64,000 bases of DNA from Methanobacterium bryantii (GCF_002287175.1 NZ_LMVM01000023.1:124001-188000); one strand, 5' to 3'. Shown: positions 16,206 through 25,578, counted from the stretch's first letter. The notes: generated by a model not told the origin, from the sequence alone. A program made the numbers and translations.

Positions 16206-17441
16206 TTAGGCTCCAAATTTTTCAGACTTGTTCATGAAATCCATCAATATATTCATGATATCTGATCCTCTTATTCTGCATAATCCACCATATGCTGCTG
16301 CCCTTTCATTAAAACTGTTAACATTATCTACTTTAACTTCAGGTCCCTTTATGATAATAGGAACAGGATCTCCTGTGTGATCCATTACAGAAATTGGAGT
16401 TGAATGATCTGCAGTTAAAATGAAATAAAGATCATCTATTTTCATTACTTCCTCAATTACAGCGTCTACTTTTTCGATGAATTTCACCTTTTCTTCCATC
16501 TGCCCGTCGTGACCTGCTTCATCTGCGCCGTCTATATTAATTAATATAAATTCATAATCATCATTCTTTGCTGCTTCAACAATACTTGCAGTCATATTTT
16601 CAAGGTTGGTATCAATTCCGCCGGTAGCCCCTTCAACATCGATTAAATCCATACCAGTTATTTTTCCAATTCCTTTAATAAGCCCTGTTTCTGCTATGCA
16701 TGCAGCTTTTACTCCATATTTTTCTCCAAATGGAACAATATGAGGAACTGCACCTACTCCTCGAGGTAAAACCACATTTGCAGGGTTTTCTCCGTCATTT
16801 ATTCTTTTAAGATTTACAGGGTGATCTTTTAAAAGATCATATGAAGTTTTAACGAATTTATTTAATATTGCTGCTGTTTTTGCTGCTTCAGGAGAATCAT
16901 CTAAAGGAACAACTTCTTTAGGAGGTTTTCCTTCATGTTTTGGATCGGCATCGGATACTTTATCAGATAATCCTGCTCCCCTAAGTACAAGTACAGCTCG
17001 GTGTCCTGTAGATTCTTTAAATATTATTTCTATATCTTCAAATCCTTCTAATTTTAAAGAATTTATAGATCCCGCAATTTCTTCTGTACCTTTTCTTATT
17101 CTCCCAGCTCTCCTATCTACAATAATACCATTTTCATCCTGGGTTGAAAAGTTACATCTAAAAGCTATATCTCCAGCTATAACATCTAGCCCTATTCCTG
17201 CTGCTTCAAATGGCCCCCTGCCAGTGTAAACTTCATAAGGGTCATACCCCAATATTGAAATGTGAGAAGTATCACTCCCTGCCCTTATGCCCGGGCTTAT
17301 CGGATCCATGATACCATTTATGCCTATTTCGGCTAATTTATCCATATTTGGAGTGTTTGCAACTTCAAGTGGAGTTTTATATCCAAGATCTTTTATAGGA
17401 CGATCTCCCATCCCGTCTATTATCATTATAATTCCTTTCAC
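16206..17441 (-). CDS. apgM: 2,3-bisphosphoglycerate-independent phosphoglycerate mutase
   Basis: This 411-residue protein is the archaeal ApgM of the alkaline-phosphatase superfamily, converting 3- and 2-phosphoglycerate in glycolysis and gluconeogenesis. It begins MKGIIMIIDGMGDRP, contains the metal-site serine region SDTSHISILGYDP, and has DEAGHDG and ADHSTP metal-binding motifs. GTG 17441 is chosen since GGTGAT precedes it; an upstream TTG includes that site. It is part of a tight minus-strand run from rps3Ae to glmU. Confidence 0.93.
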   Translation of the reverse strand: MKGIIMIIDGMGDRPIKDLGYKTPLEVANTPNMDKLAEIGINGIMDPISPGIRAGSDTSHISILGYDPYEVYTGRGPFEAAGIGLDVIAGDIAFRCNFSTQDENGIIVDRRAGRIRKGTEEIAGSINSLKLEGFEDIEIIFKESTGHRAVLVLRGAGLSDKVSDADPKHEGKPPKEVVPLDDSPEAAKTAAILNKFVKTSYDLLKDHPVNLKRINDGENPANVVLPRGVGAVPHIVPFGEKYGVKAACIAETGLIKGIGKITGMDLIDVEGATGGIDTNLENMTASIVEAAKNDDYEFILINIDGADEAGHDGQMEEKVKFIEKVDAVIEEVMKIDDLYFILTADHSTPISVMDHTGDPVPIIIKGPEVKVDNVNSFNERAAAYGGLCRIRGSDIMNILMDFMNKSEKFGA

Positions 17442-17480
17442 ACTATCACCCAACTATGTAAACATTGTGCGTTATACCTA

Positions 17481-18149
17481 TTAAACTATAAGAATTCCTA
17501 AAATTGCCCCTGATACAGTAGCTAAAAGATTAACATGTTCATTTGTAAGATAGTTCCTTGATTCAAGTACGGCTCCCAGAATACTGTCTACAAAACATCC
17601 GAAAGTACCGGATATAACTGCTATTTTAAGTGCGGTGAAAGGATCTGCAGATATTCCTAAAAGATATGCAATAATACCTATAATTCCTGCACCTATAATT
17701 CCTGCCGCAGTCCCCAGCGGAGAGATTCCCCCATCTGTTCCAGGCGGGACTTTTTTAAAAGTAGTTATAAGCCTAGGATGCTTATCTACAACTCCTATTT
17801 CACTTGCAAGTGTATCGGAAGTTGCAACTGCAATGGAACCTATAAAACCAGCATAATTTCCAAATGCCGCCATAACAAAAGGAACTATTCCATTAGAAAT
17901 TACATTTTTTACGCTTCTTGTCCCTTCATAAATACCCATTTCCTTCTTGTATTCATGTTTATATTTGGTAAATATCAGGCCAAGAATCAGAAAAGCAAAA
18001 ATTAAAAGAAGCCAGTTAACTCCAGCAGTAAAAATAATAATTATACCCATGATAATCATGAAAATGGATCCTAAAAGATCGAGGGCTCCTTTAAGGTATA
18101 TTAAAAGCCCTACGATTACGAGTAAGATCACATATTCTAAATATATCAT
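17481..18149 (-). CDS. DUF92 (TIGR00297) membrane protein
   Basis: This 222-residue protein has about six hydrophobic segments and the DUF92 signature (ATSDTLASEIG, then PPGTDGGISPLGT). The family includes plant phytyl-phosphate kinase VTE6 and many archaeal proteins of unproven role. In archaea a kinase acting on isoprenoid phosphate is an attractive guess given membrane lipids made of isoprenoids. ATG follows GGGAGATAA. It lies 39 bases before apgM and 32 after rps3Ae, so it shares their transcript. Confidence 0.88.
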   Translation of the reverse strand: MIYLEYVILLVIVGLLIYLKGALDLLGSIFMIIMGIIIIFTAGVNWLLLIFAFLILGLIFTKYKHEYKKEMGIYEGTRSVKNVISNGIVPFVMAAFGNYAGFIGSIAVATSDTLASEIGVVDKHPRLITTFKKVPPGTDGGISPLGTAAGIIGAGIIGIIAYLLGISADPFTALKIAVISGTFGCFVDSILGAVLESRNYLTNEHVNLLATVSGAILGILIV

Positions 18150-18181
18150 TTATCTCCCAGATATTGTCAGTAACTAAATAA

Positions 18182-18769
18182 TTATGCTGGTTCTTCAGCT
18201 ACTTGAGTTTTAATTATTTCAACTCGTTTTAAAGGATATATTTTCTTTGTTTCGTGGTATATACTGGATGCCATTTTTCCAGTTATTACCCCTTCTACAA
18301 ATTCTGGGAAAGTTTTTCCATCCACTGCCTGTTGAATAAGGTTGCCCATAGTTTCCCTTATAAATTTCTGCTGGGATGCTTTTGCCCTTTTTACGGTTAT
18401 TGCAATTATATGTACATTAACTTTGTAACCATCTTTTGTAGTTACTTCTGAAAGGCTATCTATTCTACTTGTTCCCCTTCTTATCATGCTTCTAACATAA
18501 TCTGTTGTTACATGATGTCCAACAAACTTGGTGTTTGCTGTGTCTCCAGCCACATCGTTAATCTGGAAGTAAAGTTTAACGTATTGCTTGCTGAAATCAC
18601 CAGTTAATTCTCTCATTGATGATTCAACTCTTCTTTTTAAGAGTATATCAGGATCTCGTGCAGGGGTGGTTCCTATTTCTGCCTCTCCAAAATCTTTAGG
18701 AGTCATAATTTTATACCATTGTTTTTCCTTCCACGTATCACGCACTCTTCGCCTTCTAGCTTTAGCCAT
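18182..18769 (-). CDS. rps3ae: Ribosomal protein eS1 (S3Ae)
   Basis: This 195-residue protein is the archaeal/eukaryotic small-subunit protein S3Ae. It starts with a basic MAKARRRRVRDTWKEKQWY and contains FVGHHVTTDYVRSMIRRGTS. The ATG follows AAGGTGATAAT. It heads a run of minus-strand genes (DUF92, apgM, glmM, glmU-like). A possible TATA element lies near 18918-18935. Identification is secure. Confidence 0.96.
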   Translation of the reverse strand: MAKARRRRVRDTWKEKQWYKIMTPKDFGEAEIGTTPARDPDILLKRRVESSMRELTGDFSKQYVKLYFQINDVAGDTANTKFVGHHVTTDYVRSMIRRGTSRIDSLSEVTTKDGYKVNVHIIAITVKRAKASQQKFIRETMGNLIQQAVDGKTFPEFVEGVITGKMASSIYHETKKIYPLKRVEIIKTQVAEEPA

Positions 18770-19060
18770 ATTATCACCTTTATAAATTTATTTAGAAAAT
18801 ACCGTCCCTAATAGACTTATAGAATAATTCCTTTGATTTATTAATAGATTATAAAAAAGGATTTCAATAAACTATTGGTAATAGATTAAATTAAAAATTC
18901 ACTTAATATACAATCTCATTCCTAGTTTATAAATATATGGAAAATACATAGCGATTAAAACAGGGTTTTTATAGTAATTTTCCATTATTTTTAATTTTAA
19001 ATTTATTTTTAAAAATCCGCCCAGGTTATACATTACTATTTAGCAGGGCTGCTATTTATA

Positions 19061-19090
19061 CTTTAAAAAAAATCTTCGATTTTTTTTAAG
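19061..19090. terminator. Long AT hairpin with triloop
   Basis: A 12 bp stem with TTC loop (19063-19074 with 19078-19089) lies just after the minus-strand NifX-like gene and ends in A/T runs, so it could end that transcript. It shares the AAAATC-TTC-GATTTT core with a hairpin in cluster C. The rest of 18770-19116 holds no gene. Confidence 0.5.
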
Positions 19091-19116
19091 GTTCGAAAAT
19101 GTTGTCAAAATTTTAT

Positions 19117-19446
19117 TTAAAATAAGGGTTTTTTCATGAAGTTATAATGCTTAACAAATCTTTCAAGAACATCTTCTATGCTCCCTTCATCTTCTACAAG
19201 CTGAATTCCAGCATTTTTAAGGCCAAATTTACCTTTTAAACCTGCTTGAACACATATAACAATTTCACAATCACTTATAGCAGCTAATGATTTTTGCCAC
19301 TGGTGTTTTTCACCCTTTGTTTTAGGAGATTCTCTCTTTTCTATGAAATTCATATTTTTTTCATCAAATTCATAAATCATGAATCCCTGCGCTTTACCAA
19401 AATGATCCACATCTTTACCATTGGATGTTGCTACAGCTATTTTCAT
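19117..19446 (-). CDS. NifX/NifB-associated FeMo-cofactor-type protein
   Basis: This 109-residue protein has the fold of the dinitrogenase iron-molybdenum cofactor biosynthesis family, starting MKIAVATSNGKDVDHFGKA and containing VCVQAGLKGKF-like and GIQLVEDEG segments. In diazotrophs such proteins carry FeMo-cofactor precursors; in methanogens many stand-alone copies exist without nif genes. ATG 19446 follows GTGATC. No nif gene is nearby, so a role in nitrogenase is not supported by context. Confidence 0.85.
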   Translation of the reverse strand: MKIAVATSNGKDVDHFGKAQGFMIYEFDEKNMNFIEKRESPKTKGEKHQWQKSLAAISDCEIVICVQAGLKGKFGLKNAGIQLVEDEGSIEDVLERFVKHYNFMKKPLF

Positions 19447-19485
19447 AATGATCACTTTTAATATATTTTAAAGTACCACTTTAAA

Positions 19486-20430
19486 TTATTTATTAGATAG
19501 GTCTGCAAAATAATTTCTTACAGCTTTTCTTCCACTCTCAATTAATTCATCCATTTTCACAGGCGACATGTTAAAATCCAGCGCCCCTACGCCAACAGCG
19601 TCAATAAAAACAGTTCGGTCTATATTTTCCTGTTTGCTAAAAATAGTGTCGTAATGAATGTTTCTCATCATGCTGATCATGGCAGGGATATATTCCCATG
19701 CCCATTTAATTTTAGTAAATGGATGATTCATTACCCCTTCTTTTGTTGCAATGATAAAACCTAACGGATTAGAAACACTATCTAAAGGGTAATTATCGGT
19801 AGTTCCACCGTCTACAGCACAGGTACCATCTTTATATAAATCAACTGGTTTAAAAACTAGAGGAATACTCATACTGGCATGAACCGCATCTAATACTGGG
19901 AGATCAGGTGAATTGTTGTAATTATGAATCATAGTCTGTTTCCTGGAGATATCACAGCAAACTACATTTAATTCTATGCCTGTTTCTGCATATAAATCGT
20001 TGAAAGTGATATTTTCAGAGAAATCTTTACCAGTTATAAGACCTGATAAAAAATTTCGGGCCACCATCCCATCACAAAATGCACCCTTGCTCAGTAAACG
20101 CGCCACAAGACCTGCAAATTCTAATTTATGTGACTCATGGTTTTTCAATAACTCATTCATGTTTATACCTTTGCCACAATCAAGAAATTTTGAAAAATCT
20201 GTTTCTTTGATGATCTCAATTATTTCATCTGTTTCATATCGCAGCGCAAATACCAGAGCGATTATAGCACCTGCAGATGCCCCTGCAACTGTTTTAACCT
20301 GATTCAACACTCCAATTTTTTCAAGTTCGCCAAAAACACCCGCATAAGCCATTCCGATAGCACCGCCACCACTAAAAACAAGAGAATCAATTTCATGGAC
20401 ACTTTTCTTATCTTTATATTTTAAATTCAT
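19486..20430 (-). CDS. Patatin-like phospholipase
   Basis: This 314-residue protein has the patatin hydrolase features: oxyanion loop SGGGAIGMAYAG, nucleophile motif GASAGA, and the catalytic aspartate in DGGTTDNYPL. Patatins hydrolyse acyl-ester lipids, which is odd in an archaeon with ether lipids, so the substrate may be a different ester or imported lipid. ATG 20430 follows GGAG; an earlier in-frame start is less well supported. It is 39 bases upstream of the NifX-like gene on the same strand. No signal peptide is evident. Confidence 0.88.
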   Translation of the reverse strand: MNLKYKDKKSVHEIDSLVFSGGGAIGMAYAGVFGELEKIGVLNQVKTVAGASAGAIIALVFALRYETDEIIEIIKETDFSKFLDCGKGINMNELLKNHESHKLEFAGLVARLLSKGAFCDGMVARNFLSGLITGKDFSENITFNDLYAETGIELNVVCCDISRKQTMIHNYNNSPDLPVLDAVHASMSIPLVFKPVDLYKDGTCAVDGGTTDNYPLDSVSNPLGFIIATKEGVMNHPFTKIKWAWEYIPAMISMMRNIHYDTIFSKQENIDRTVFIDAVGVGALDFNMSPVKMDELIESGRKAVRNYFADLSNK

Positions 20431-20574
20431 AAATATAAACTCCATTACAGTTAAAAATACAGTTCTAGCTTCAGATATGTTTGCTATTAACCATAACCTT
20501 TTAAAGAGAAATATATCTCAAACTATTAAAGCAGATCATAAGTTGAAAAAAATTAAATAGTATATTTAAAATAA

Positions 20575-21144
20575 TTATTCGCTTATTTTTTTAATTAAAT
20601 TAGCCACATTAGATCCAAATCGCCTAATAGTCTGCATTCCCTCATCATCATCCTGCACATCTCCAGGGGCATGGCCAAATACCATGTTCCAGTAAGTTGA
20701 GCCTGGAACAATCATATCATTGATAAAGAAAAACATCAGCATTTCCTGTATTGTTGCTGTATGTCCCCCTCTTCTTGCAACAGCTATTGGACCTCCCACT
20801 TTCCATGACAGAAAATTATCAGAAGCCATCGAAACCATTCCAATCCTTTGGAGTGCAGACATCACATCCCCACGGGCGGTTCCAAAATAAACTGGTGCCC
20901 CTACAATAAAACCATCTGATTCTCGAATTTTTGTTATAATATCATTTAATCCATCATTAATTGCACATTCGTTTAATTCTTTGCATCTTCCGCATGCAAT
21001 GCATGATTTGATACTTTTTCCTACAAATGAAATTATTTCAACATCTAAACCCTCATCTTCTATTGCACTTGCACATTCTTCAAGTACTTGATATGTATTT
21101 CCACTTGGTCTTGGACTAGCACATAGTAAAAGAACTTTTTTCAT
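20575..21144 (-). CDS. Iron-sulfur flavoprotein (flavodoxin-like reductase)
   Basis: This 189-residue protein has a flavodoxin/NADPH-dependent FMN-reductase fold, starting MKKVLLLCASPRPSGNT, which binds FMN phosphate. A compact C-x2-C-x2-C-x5-C motif (CIACGRCKELNEC) binds a [4Fe-4S] cluster, as in methanogen Isf proteins that transfer electrons to oxygen or peroxide. ATG 21144 follows AGGAGG. It is divergent from the marR gene, and inverted repeats lie between them, so MarR may control it. Confidence 0.88.
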   Translation of the reverse strand: MKKVLLLCASPRPSGNTYQVLEECASAIEDEGLDVEIISFVGKSIKSCIACGRCKELNECAINDGLNDIITKIRESDGFIVGAPVYFGTARGDVMSALQRIGMVSMASDNFLSWKVGGPIAVARRGGHTATIQEMLMFFFINDMIVPGSTYWNMVFGHAPGDVQDDDEGMQTIRRFGSNVANLIKKISE

Positions 21145-21341
21145 TAAATTGTTCCTCCTAATACATCTATTCACTACTTTGTGGATTGGTCAATGGAGCT
21201 AATAAAGTTAAAGGTAACCCATCAGTAACCAATTCATTCTTTACTTGTTATTAGCCATTGCCCAATCGTTCCTATAATTCAAGATCATTGTATTATTTAA
21301 TCTTTGATTTTTATATAAAAAAATTTTATCTCCCCAAATTT

Positions 21342-21376
21342 TATATGCAGCGCCATATAATATCGTAACACGATAT
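21342..21376. promoter_or_regulatory. Two overlapping inverted repeats, candidate MarR operators
   Basis: TATATG-N6-CATATA (21342-21359) abuts a second 7 bp inverted repeat with AAC loop (21360-21376). They lie between the divergent flavoprotein and marR genes, the usual place for a MarR-family operator. The rest of 21145-21465 shows only AT-rich promoter-like DNA. Confidence 0.5.
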
Positions 21377-21465
21377 ATTTGAAGGCAAATAAGATGATTA
21401 TGGATACATACTAATCTCACCAAATAGCCAAATATAACAATTAGAGCAACACATGAGGTATATAA

Positions 21466-21924
21466 TTGAAAAAAGGAAATATAACCGAAATATTGAGATA
21501 TTGGGAACACATAAATAAGTTAATACGGTTAAAACACCGCGAAACAGCTCAAAAATATGAGTTAACATTTGAACAGTTCCATTTGATGATAGAACTGGAT
21601 CACCATGCTGAATTCAGGCTTGATACCTATCAATTACCACCAACAGTGGGAGAAATTGCAGCAGACATAGGAAATGCTCCCCATACATTATCTGAACGCA
21701 TTAAAAGACTCGAAAAGAAAGGGATGGTTAAAAAGATAAAAGATGAAGAAGATTTACGGATAAATCGAGTTATGCTTACTGATAAAGGCCAGAACCTGAT
21801 TGACCGCATAAAAAATGAATCAAACAATATCTTCATTTACAGTGCACTTGAGGAAATGGATGAAAAAACCTTAGGCAATTTATCAAATGGTTTAAAACAG
21901 TTGAATGAAAATTTACTCAAATAA
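21466..21924 (+). CDS. MarR-family transcriptional regulator
   Basis: This 152-residue winged-helix protein has a MarR fold: helix-turn-helix around PTVGEIAADIG followed by NAPHTLSERIKRLEKKGMV, then the wing DEEDLRINRVMLTDKG. It appears to begin at TTG 21466, preceded by GAGGT; the ATG just upstream is in another frame. The MFS exporter 70 bases downstream is probably its target, as in many MarR-pump pairs. A ligand is not predictable. Confidence 0.9.
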   Translation: MKKGNITEILRYWEHINKLIRLKHRETAQKYELTFEQFHLMIELDHHAEFRLDTYQLPPTVGEIAADIGNAPHTLSERIKRLEKKGMVKKIKDEEDLRINRVMLTDKGQNLIDRIKNESNNIFIYSALEEMDEKTLGNLSNGLKQLNENLLK

Positions 21925-21994
21925 AACCAATTAACTTAAAATTAAAGATTAAAATGAAATCTAATACAAAAAACATTTAACATGGAGATAAATC

Positions 21995-23380
21995 ATGAAC
22001 ACAGAAAAATCTTGCAAGCAGACTACTAATATTGATAATAGAATACCTGCTCTGCTGGTGGCCACATTAGCTTCATTTTTTACACCTTTTATGGCATCTG
22101 CCGTCAATATTGCTCTTCCAGCAATTGGTTCTGAGTTTGCTGCAGATGCTATCATATTAAGCTGGATTCCAACAGCATATTTATTAGCATCTGCTGTTTT
22201 TGCAGTGCCTTTTGGAAGAATAGCCGACATACACGGTATGAAAAAGATATTTACATACGGTATAATCATTTTTACATCAGCAACCTTTTTATCAGGTGTA
22301 GCCCCCTCTGTAATTTCACTTATTGCATTCAGGGTTCTACAGGGGATCGGTTCTGCAATGATATTTGTTACAGGTTTAGCTATTATAACATCTGTATACC
22401 CTCCAAAAGAACGAGGAAAAGCAATAGGTATAAATATTGCGGCAGTTTACACAGGTTTATCAATGGGCCCTGTTCTAGGGGGAATATTAACACATTATCT
22501 CGGGTGGAGAAGCATATTCTATGTAATTATACCCTTAGGATTACTTGTAATTGCCCTTACCTCATTGAAAGTCAAAGGAGAATGGGCTGAATGTAAGGGA
22601 GAAAATTTCGATTATTTAGGGTCAATTATCTATGGTATCGCCATTATAATGTTGATGTATGGATTTTCAATAGTTCCCGAGACTTCAGGAATCATACTAT
22701 TAATTTCCGGCATTATAGGAATTTTAGCGTTTGCAATGTTCGAATTAAGGGTTAAAAATCCTGTTTTTGAAGTAAGGCTCTTCAAAAATATAACCTTCGG
22801 ATTTTCCAGCGCGGCAGCTTTAATTAATTACAGTGCCACATTTGCAGTTACATACCTTTTAAGCCTTTATCTGCAGTACATAAAAGGGTTTGATGCCCTA
22901 TCTGCAGGACTAATCCTTGTAGCCCAGCCCGCAGTTATGGCAATCACCGCACCAGTAGCGGGAAGATTATCGGATAAATTCTCACCAGGAGCAATAGCAT
23001 CGATAGGAATGGCAATTACGGCAGCCAGCCTTTACTTCCTGACATTCCTAGACAGCAATACTGGTCTTGAGTTCATCATAGTAGTTTTATTGATACTTGG
23101 ATTTGGATTAGGATTGTTCTCATCACCAAACACCAATGCAATTATGGGATCAGTTCAAAAAAGATTTTACGGTATTGCATCAGCTACTGTAAGCACGATG
23201 CGTCTTATTGGGCAGATGCTCAGCATGGGAATAGCTTTGCTGATATTTTCAATAGTTATTGGAAATGTTCAGATACTGCCAAGCAGTTACCCTGCCCTGT
23301 TAGTCAGTATAAAAATTGTATTTACAATTTGTGCAGTTCTCTGCTTTATAGGCATATTCGCTTCACTGGCCAGGAAATAA
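21995..23380 (+). CDS. MFS drug-resistance-type transporter (DHA2)
   Basis: This 461-residue protein has about 14 membrane segments and the motifs of the DHA2 drug:H+ antiporter group (FGRIADIHGMKK motif A, GPVLGG motif C). It is close in sequence to the transporter at 59847-61229, sharing long stretches such as the region around SSPNTNAIMGSV. ATG is preceded by GGAG. It follows marR and is likely part of the same transcript. The exported compound is unknown. Confidence 0.92.
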   Translation: MNTEKSCKQTTNIDNRIPALLVATLASFFTPFMASAVNIALPAIGSEFAADAIILSWIPTAYLLASAVFAVPFGRIADIHGMKKIFTYGIIIFTSATFLSGVAPSVISLIAFRVLQGIGSAMIFVTGLAIITSVYPPKERGKAIGINIAAVYTGLSMGPVLGGILTHYLGWRSIFYVIIPLGLLVIALTSLKVKGEWAECKGENFDYLGSIIYGIAIIMLMYGFSIVPETSGIILLISGIIGILAFAMFELRVKNPVFEVRLFKNITFGFSSAAALINYSATFAVTYLLSLYLQYIKGFDALSAGLILVAQPAVMAITAPVAGRLSDKFSPGAIASIGMAITAASLYFLTFLDSNTGLEFIIVVLLILGFGLGLFSSPNTNAIMGSVQKRFYGIASATVSTMRLIGQMLSMGIALLIFSIVIGNVQILPSSYPALLVSIKIVFTICAVLCFIGIFASLARK

Positions 23381-23582
23381 CTTTTGGCCAGTGCACTAAA
23401 TTTTCAATTCTCATTTCTTATATTTTTATTTTAATTTGATTATTATCTCTTAAATCATGTTTAATGTTTTAATATTCTTATTTTATATAAAATACTGATA
23501 TTTTAATGAAATATACTAATTTTAGCCATTAAAACACCAAATTTATTAGACCTACAGTCAATAACCATTGACATTTAGTAAA

Positions 23583-23616
23583 GTTTATATAACATTATGT
23601 AAAGTACTATTTACAT
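23583..23616 (+). promoter_or_regulatory. Promoter with inverted repeat for DUF2178 operon
   Basis: A TATA element (GTTTATATA, 23584-23592) is followed by ATGTAAA-N6-TTTACAT (23597-23616), which ends two bases before the ribosome site of the first gene. A GTAAAGT half-site also occurs before the TATA element. This fits an operator for the XRE regulator encoded at 24947-25144 (autoregulation). Confidence 0.55.
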
Positions 23617-23627
23617 GAGGAGATTTA

Positions 23628-24086
23628 ATGGGGGACATTCTTAAAATAAATAAAAAAACATCATTTGTAATTTATATAGTTTTAGATACATTATTGGTTG
23701 GAATGGGAATGGGCGTACCATTTTTTTGTATATTATTTGGATTTCCAGCAGGATGGTATCTTTCAAAAAGTTTAAAACATCAAAAATTGCAGATCAATGA
23801 CATTTCAAGCAGAATTTTAAAATATGCAACCCTCACATCTCTAGTTACGTTAGCATGGATGTTAATCATATGGGGGCCTATGATTACAATGCTGCAGAAT
23901 CCATCTGCAAATTTTACAGATTTTGGAATTCCATTAATCCTTTATGACCCCAAGTTAAGCTTCATTGGATGGATTACCCTTATGATATTCATATCTCCAT
24001 TTTTACAGCTGCTTATGACAGTTTTCGCTTCACACGTTGCTATATGGAGATTATTTAAAAAAAAACAAATGAGTAAAAATAACTAA
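23628..24086 (+). CDS. Small membrane protein of unknown function
   Basis: This 152-residue protein has about four hydrophobic segments and no recognised domain; a signature is GVPFFCILFGFPAGWYLSK. ATG follows GAGGAGA. It is the first gene of a run of membrane proteins with an XRE regulator (23628-26259), and is separated by only ten bases from the next gene. The promoter contains a good inverted repeat. Function is not known. Confidence 0.75.
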   Translation: MGDILKINKKTSFVIYIVLDTLLVGMGMGVPFFCILFGFPAGWYLSKSLKHQKLQINDISSRILKYATLTSLVTLAWMLIIWGPMITMLQNPSANFTDFGIPLILYDPKLSFIGWITLMIFISPFLQLLMTVFASHVAIWRLFKKKQMSKNN

Positions 24087-24096
24087 AGGTGAAATC

Positions 24097-24540
24097 ATGA
24101 ATTCAAAGTCAGGAATAATCATGAAAATACTTTCAATTTTCGAATCAGGTTTATTTATAAAAATATTATCAGTTTTTATAACTGGGCTGTGGATTGCAGG
24201 CCTATTACTGGCAGATATTTACATTATTATACTGGCAGTTGTATTTTTAATTGCATTAAGTACCATTTTATATATCCATAGAGATAATTTGAAAGAAATA
24301 TTCCAAAAAGATAGTAATGCTATTGTTGAAGATGAAAGAACCCAATTGATTAATGAAAAAGCCGCTACCATGACTTTAGGAGTCCTTATAGCGGTTATGA
24401 TCTATGCAGGCATTGTAATTATTGCACTTAGAAACAACTATCCCCAATTTTTACAAGCAGGATATACTTTATTTTTAGCATCAATTTTATGTTTTATACT
24501 TTACTTTACATCAAGAGCATATTACACCCACAAATACTAA
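24097..24540 (+). CDS. DUF2178 membrane protein (copy 1)
   Basis: This 147-residue protein carries four hydrophobic segments with a cytoplasmic VEDERTQLINEKAA motif between the pairs, a mark of DUF2178 proteins. These commonly sit beside short XRE regulators in archaea and bacteria, as here. The motif recurs in the next gene (LEDERIIKISEKAS), so the two are paralogues. The role is unknown; membrane stress sensing has been a common guess for such pairs. ATG follows AAGGTGAAATC. Confidence 0.82.
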   Translation: MNSKSGIIMKILSIFESGLFIKILSVFITGLWIAGLLLADIYIIILAVVFLIALSTILYIHRDNLKEIFQKDSNAIVEDERTQLINEKAATMTLGVLIAVMIYAGIVIIALRNNYPQFLQAGYTLFLASILCFILYFTSRAYYTHKY

Positions 24541-24563
24541 AATATTCATATAAAGGTGATATA

Positions 24564-24941
24564 ATGGAAAATTACAAGATTGTAAGAATAATAATTACCA
24601 TATTTGTTGCTATGATAGCAGGAATATCTGTTGAACTGGGAGAAATTATCCCCGCCATACTGGCCATTGTAATTGGTGCCATGGTATCCTATATCTACAA
24701 AAAAAATACCAATGAAACTTTGGAAGATGAAAGAATAATTAAAATAAGTGAAAAAGCCTCAAGAATGGCAATGGTACTCTTTTCCATTACAATAGCCATT
24801 ATAGGATTGTTCTTTATTACCATGAGAAATCAGTACCCCAACTTTATCCAGGCAGGTTATACCCTTGCATATTCAGCTGTTGCGCTTTTAGGTTTATATT
24901 ATGTCTTTTATGGATATTATAATAAAAAATACGGTTACTGA
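24564..24941 (+). CDS. DUF2178 membrane protein (copy 2)
   Basis: This 125-residue paralogue of the preceding protein has the LEDERIIKISEKAS motif and about four membrane segments. ATG 24564 follows AAGGTGAT; a longer frame starting within the previous gene is not needed. It ends five bases before the XRE regulator gene, so the two are likely translated together. A shared end motif (PNFIQAGYTL against PQFLQAGYTL) shows recent duplication. Confidence 0.82.
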   Translation: MENYKIVRIIITIFVAMIAGISVELGEIIPAILAIVIGAMVSYIYKKNTNETLEDERIIKISEKASRMAMVLFSITIAIIGLFFITMRNQYPNFIQAGYTLAYSAVALLGLYYVFYGYYNKKYGY

Positions 24942-24946
24942 TTCCT

Positions 24947-25144
24947 ATGAAAAATAATCTGAAAGTATACCGGGCCATGAAGAACCTGACCCAGGAAGAA
25001 CTTGCCAAAGAATTAGGCGTCACTAGACAGACCATAATTGCCATAGAAAAAGATAAATATGATCCTTCCTTAATCCTGGCGTTTAAAATGGCTAATTTCT
25101 TTAAAGCACAGATTGAAGACATATTCCTCTATCAAGAAGAATAG
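24947..25144 (+). CDS. Short XRE-family regulator
   Basis: This 65-residue protein is a single helix-turn-helix: KNLTQEELAKELGVTRQTI followed by EKDKYDPSL. It is of the YgzD/YozG type that accompanies DUF2178 genes. It starts five bases after the previous gene, with weak ribosome binding site, so translation is probably coupled. It may repress its own operon through the inverted repeat at 23597-23616. Confidence 0.92.
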   Translation: MKNNLKVYRAMKNLTQEELAKELGVTRQTIIAIEKDKYDPSLILAFKMANFFKAQIEDIFLYQEE

Positions 25145-25173
25145 ATAATAAAACTTATTGGAAAGTAATCCAT

Positions 25174-25506
25174 ATGGTTCAAAAAAACGCTCGCTGGAAA
25201 AGCTATTTTAAAACCAGGATGTATATTGCTTCATTTATCCTTGCCATGGTTGGATGGTTCATTTTGTTCGTTTATTTGTTCGGCCAGTTTTTTGAAAAGG
25301 AACTCATAATTTTAGAAGGGAGCATACAATCCCCTTTTTTTATATGGGGTCTCCGAATTCTCATCATTGCACTGGTTGTCCTTTTGATCAAAGAAAAAGG
25401 AAAAATTAAAAAATTATTCGAAAGTGTTAGGTGGGCAGTGTATACCACATATTTAATAGGCACTTTAGGCTGGTTAGCGTGGTTTTTAAGTTTATTTTCT
25501 AACTAA
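25174..25506 (+). CDS. Small three-helix membrane protein
   Basis: This 110-residue protein has about three hydrophobic segments (residues 18-36, 53-72 and 88-107), separated by short basic loops. No family is recognised. It lies 29 bases after the XRE gene in the same orientation and belongs to the same membrane-protein cluster. It could be topologically linked to the CPBP protease downstream. Confidence 0.65.
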   Translation: MVQKNARWKSYFKTRMYIASFILAMVGWFILFVYLFGQFFEKELIILEGSIQSPFFIWGLRILIIALVVLLIKEKGKIKKLFESVRWAVYTTYLIGTLGWLAWFLSLFSN

Positions 25507-25578
25507 ATTATTATAACTACAATTATGGTAACAAAGCATCGAGTATAAGTCAAATACATCCATTACCGGAGAATTTTT

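Noticed and set aside
19117..19446. Nitrogenase gene cluster
   Set aside because: The NifX-like protein stands alone; no nifH, D, K, E, N or B is present and no NrpR-type operator was noticed upstream.
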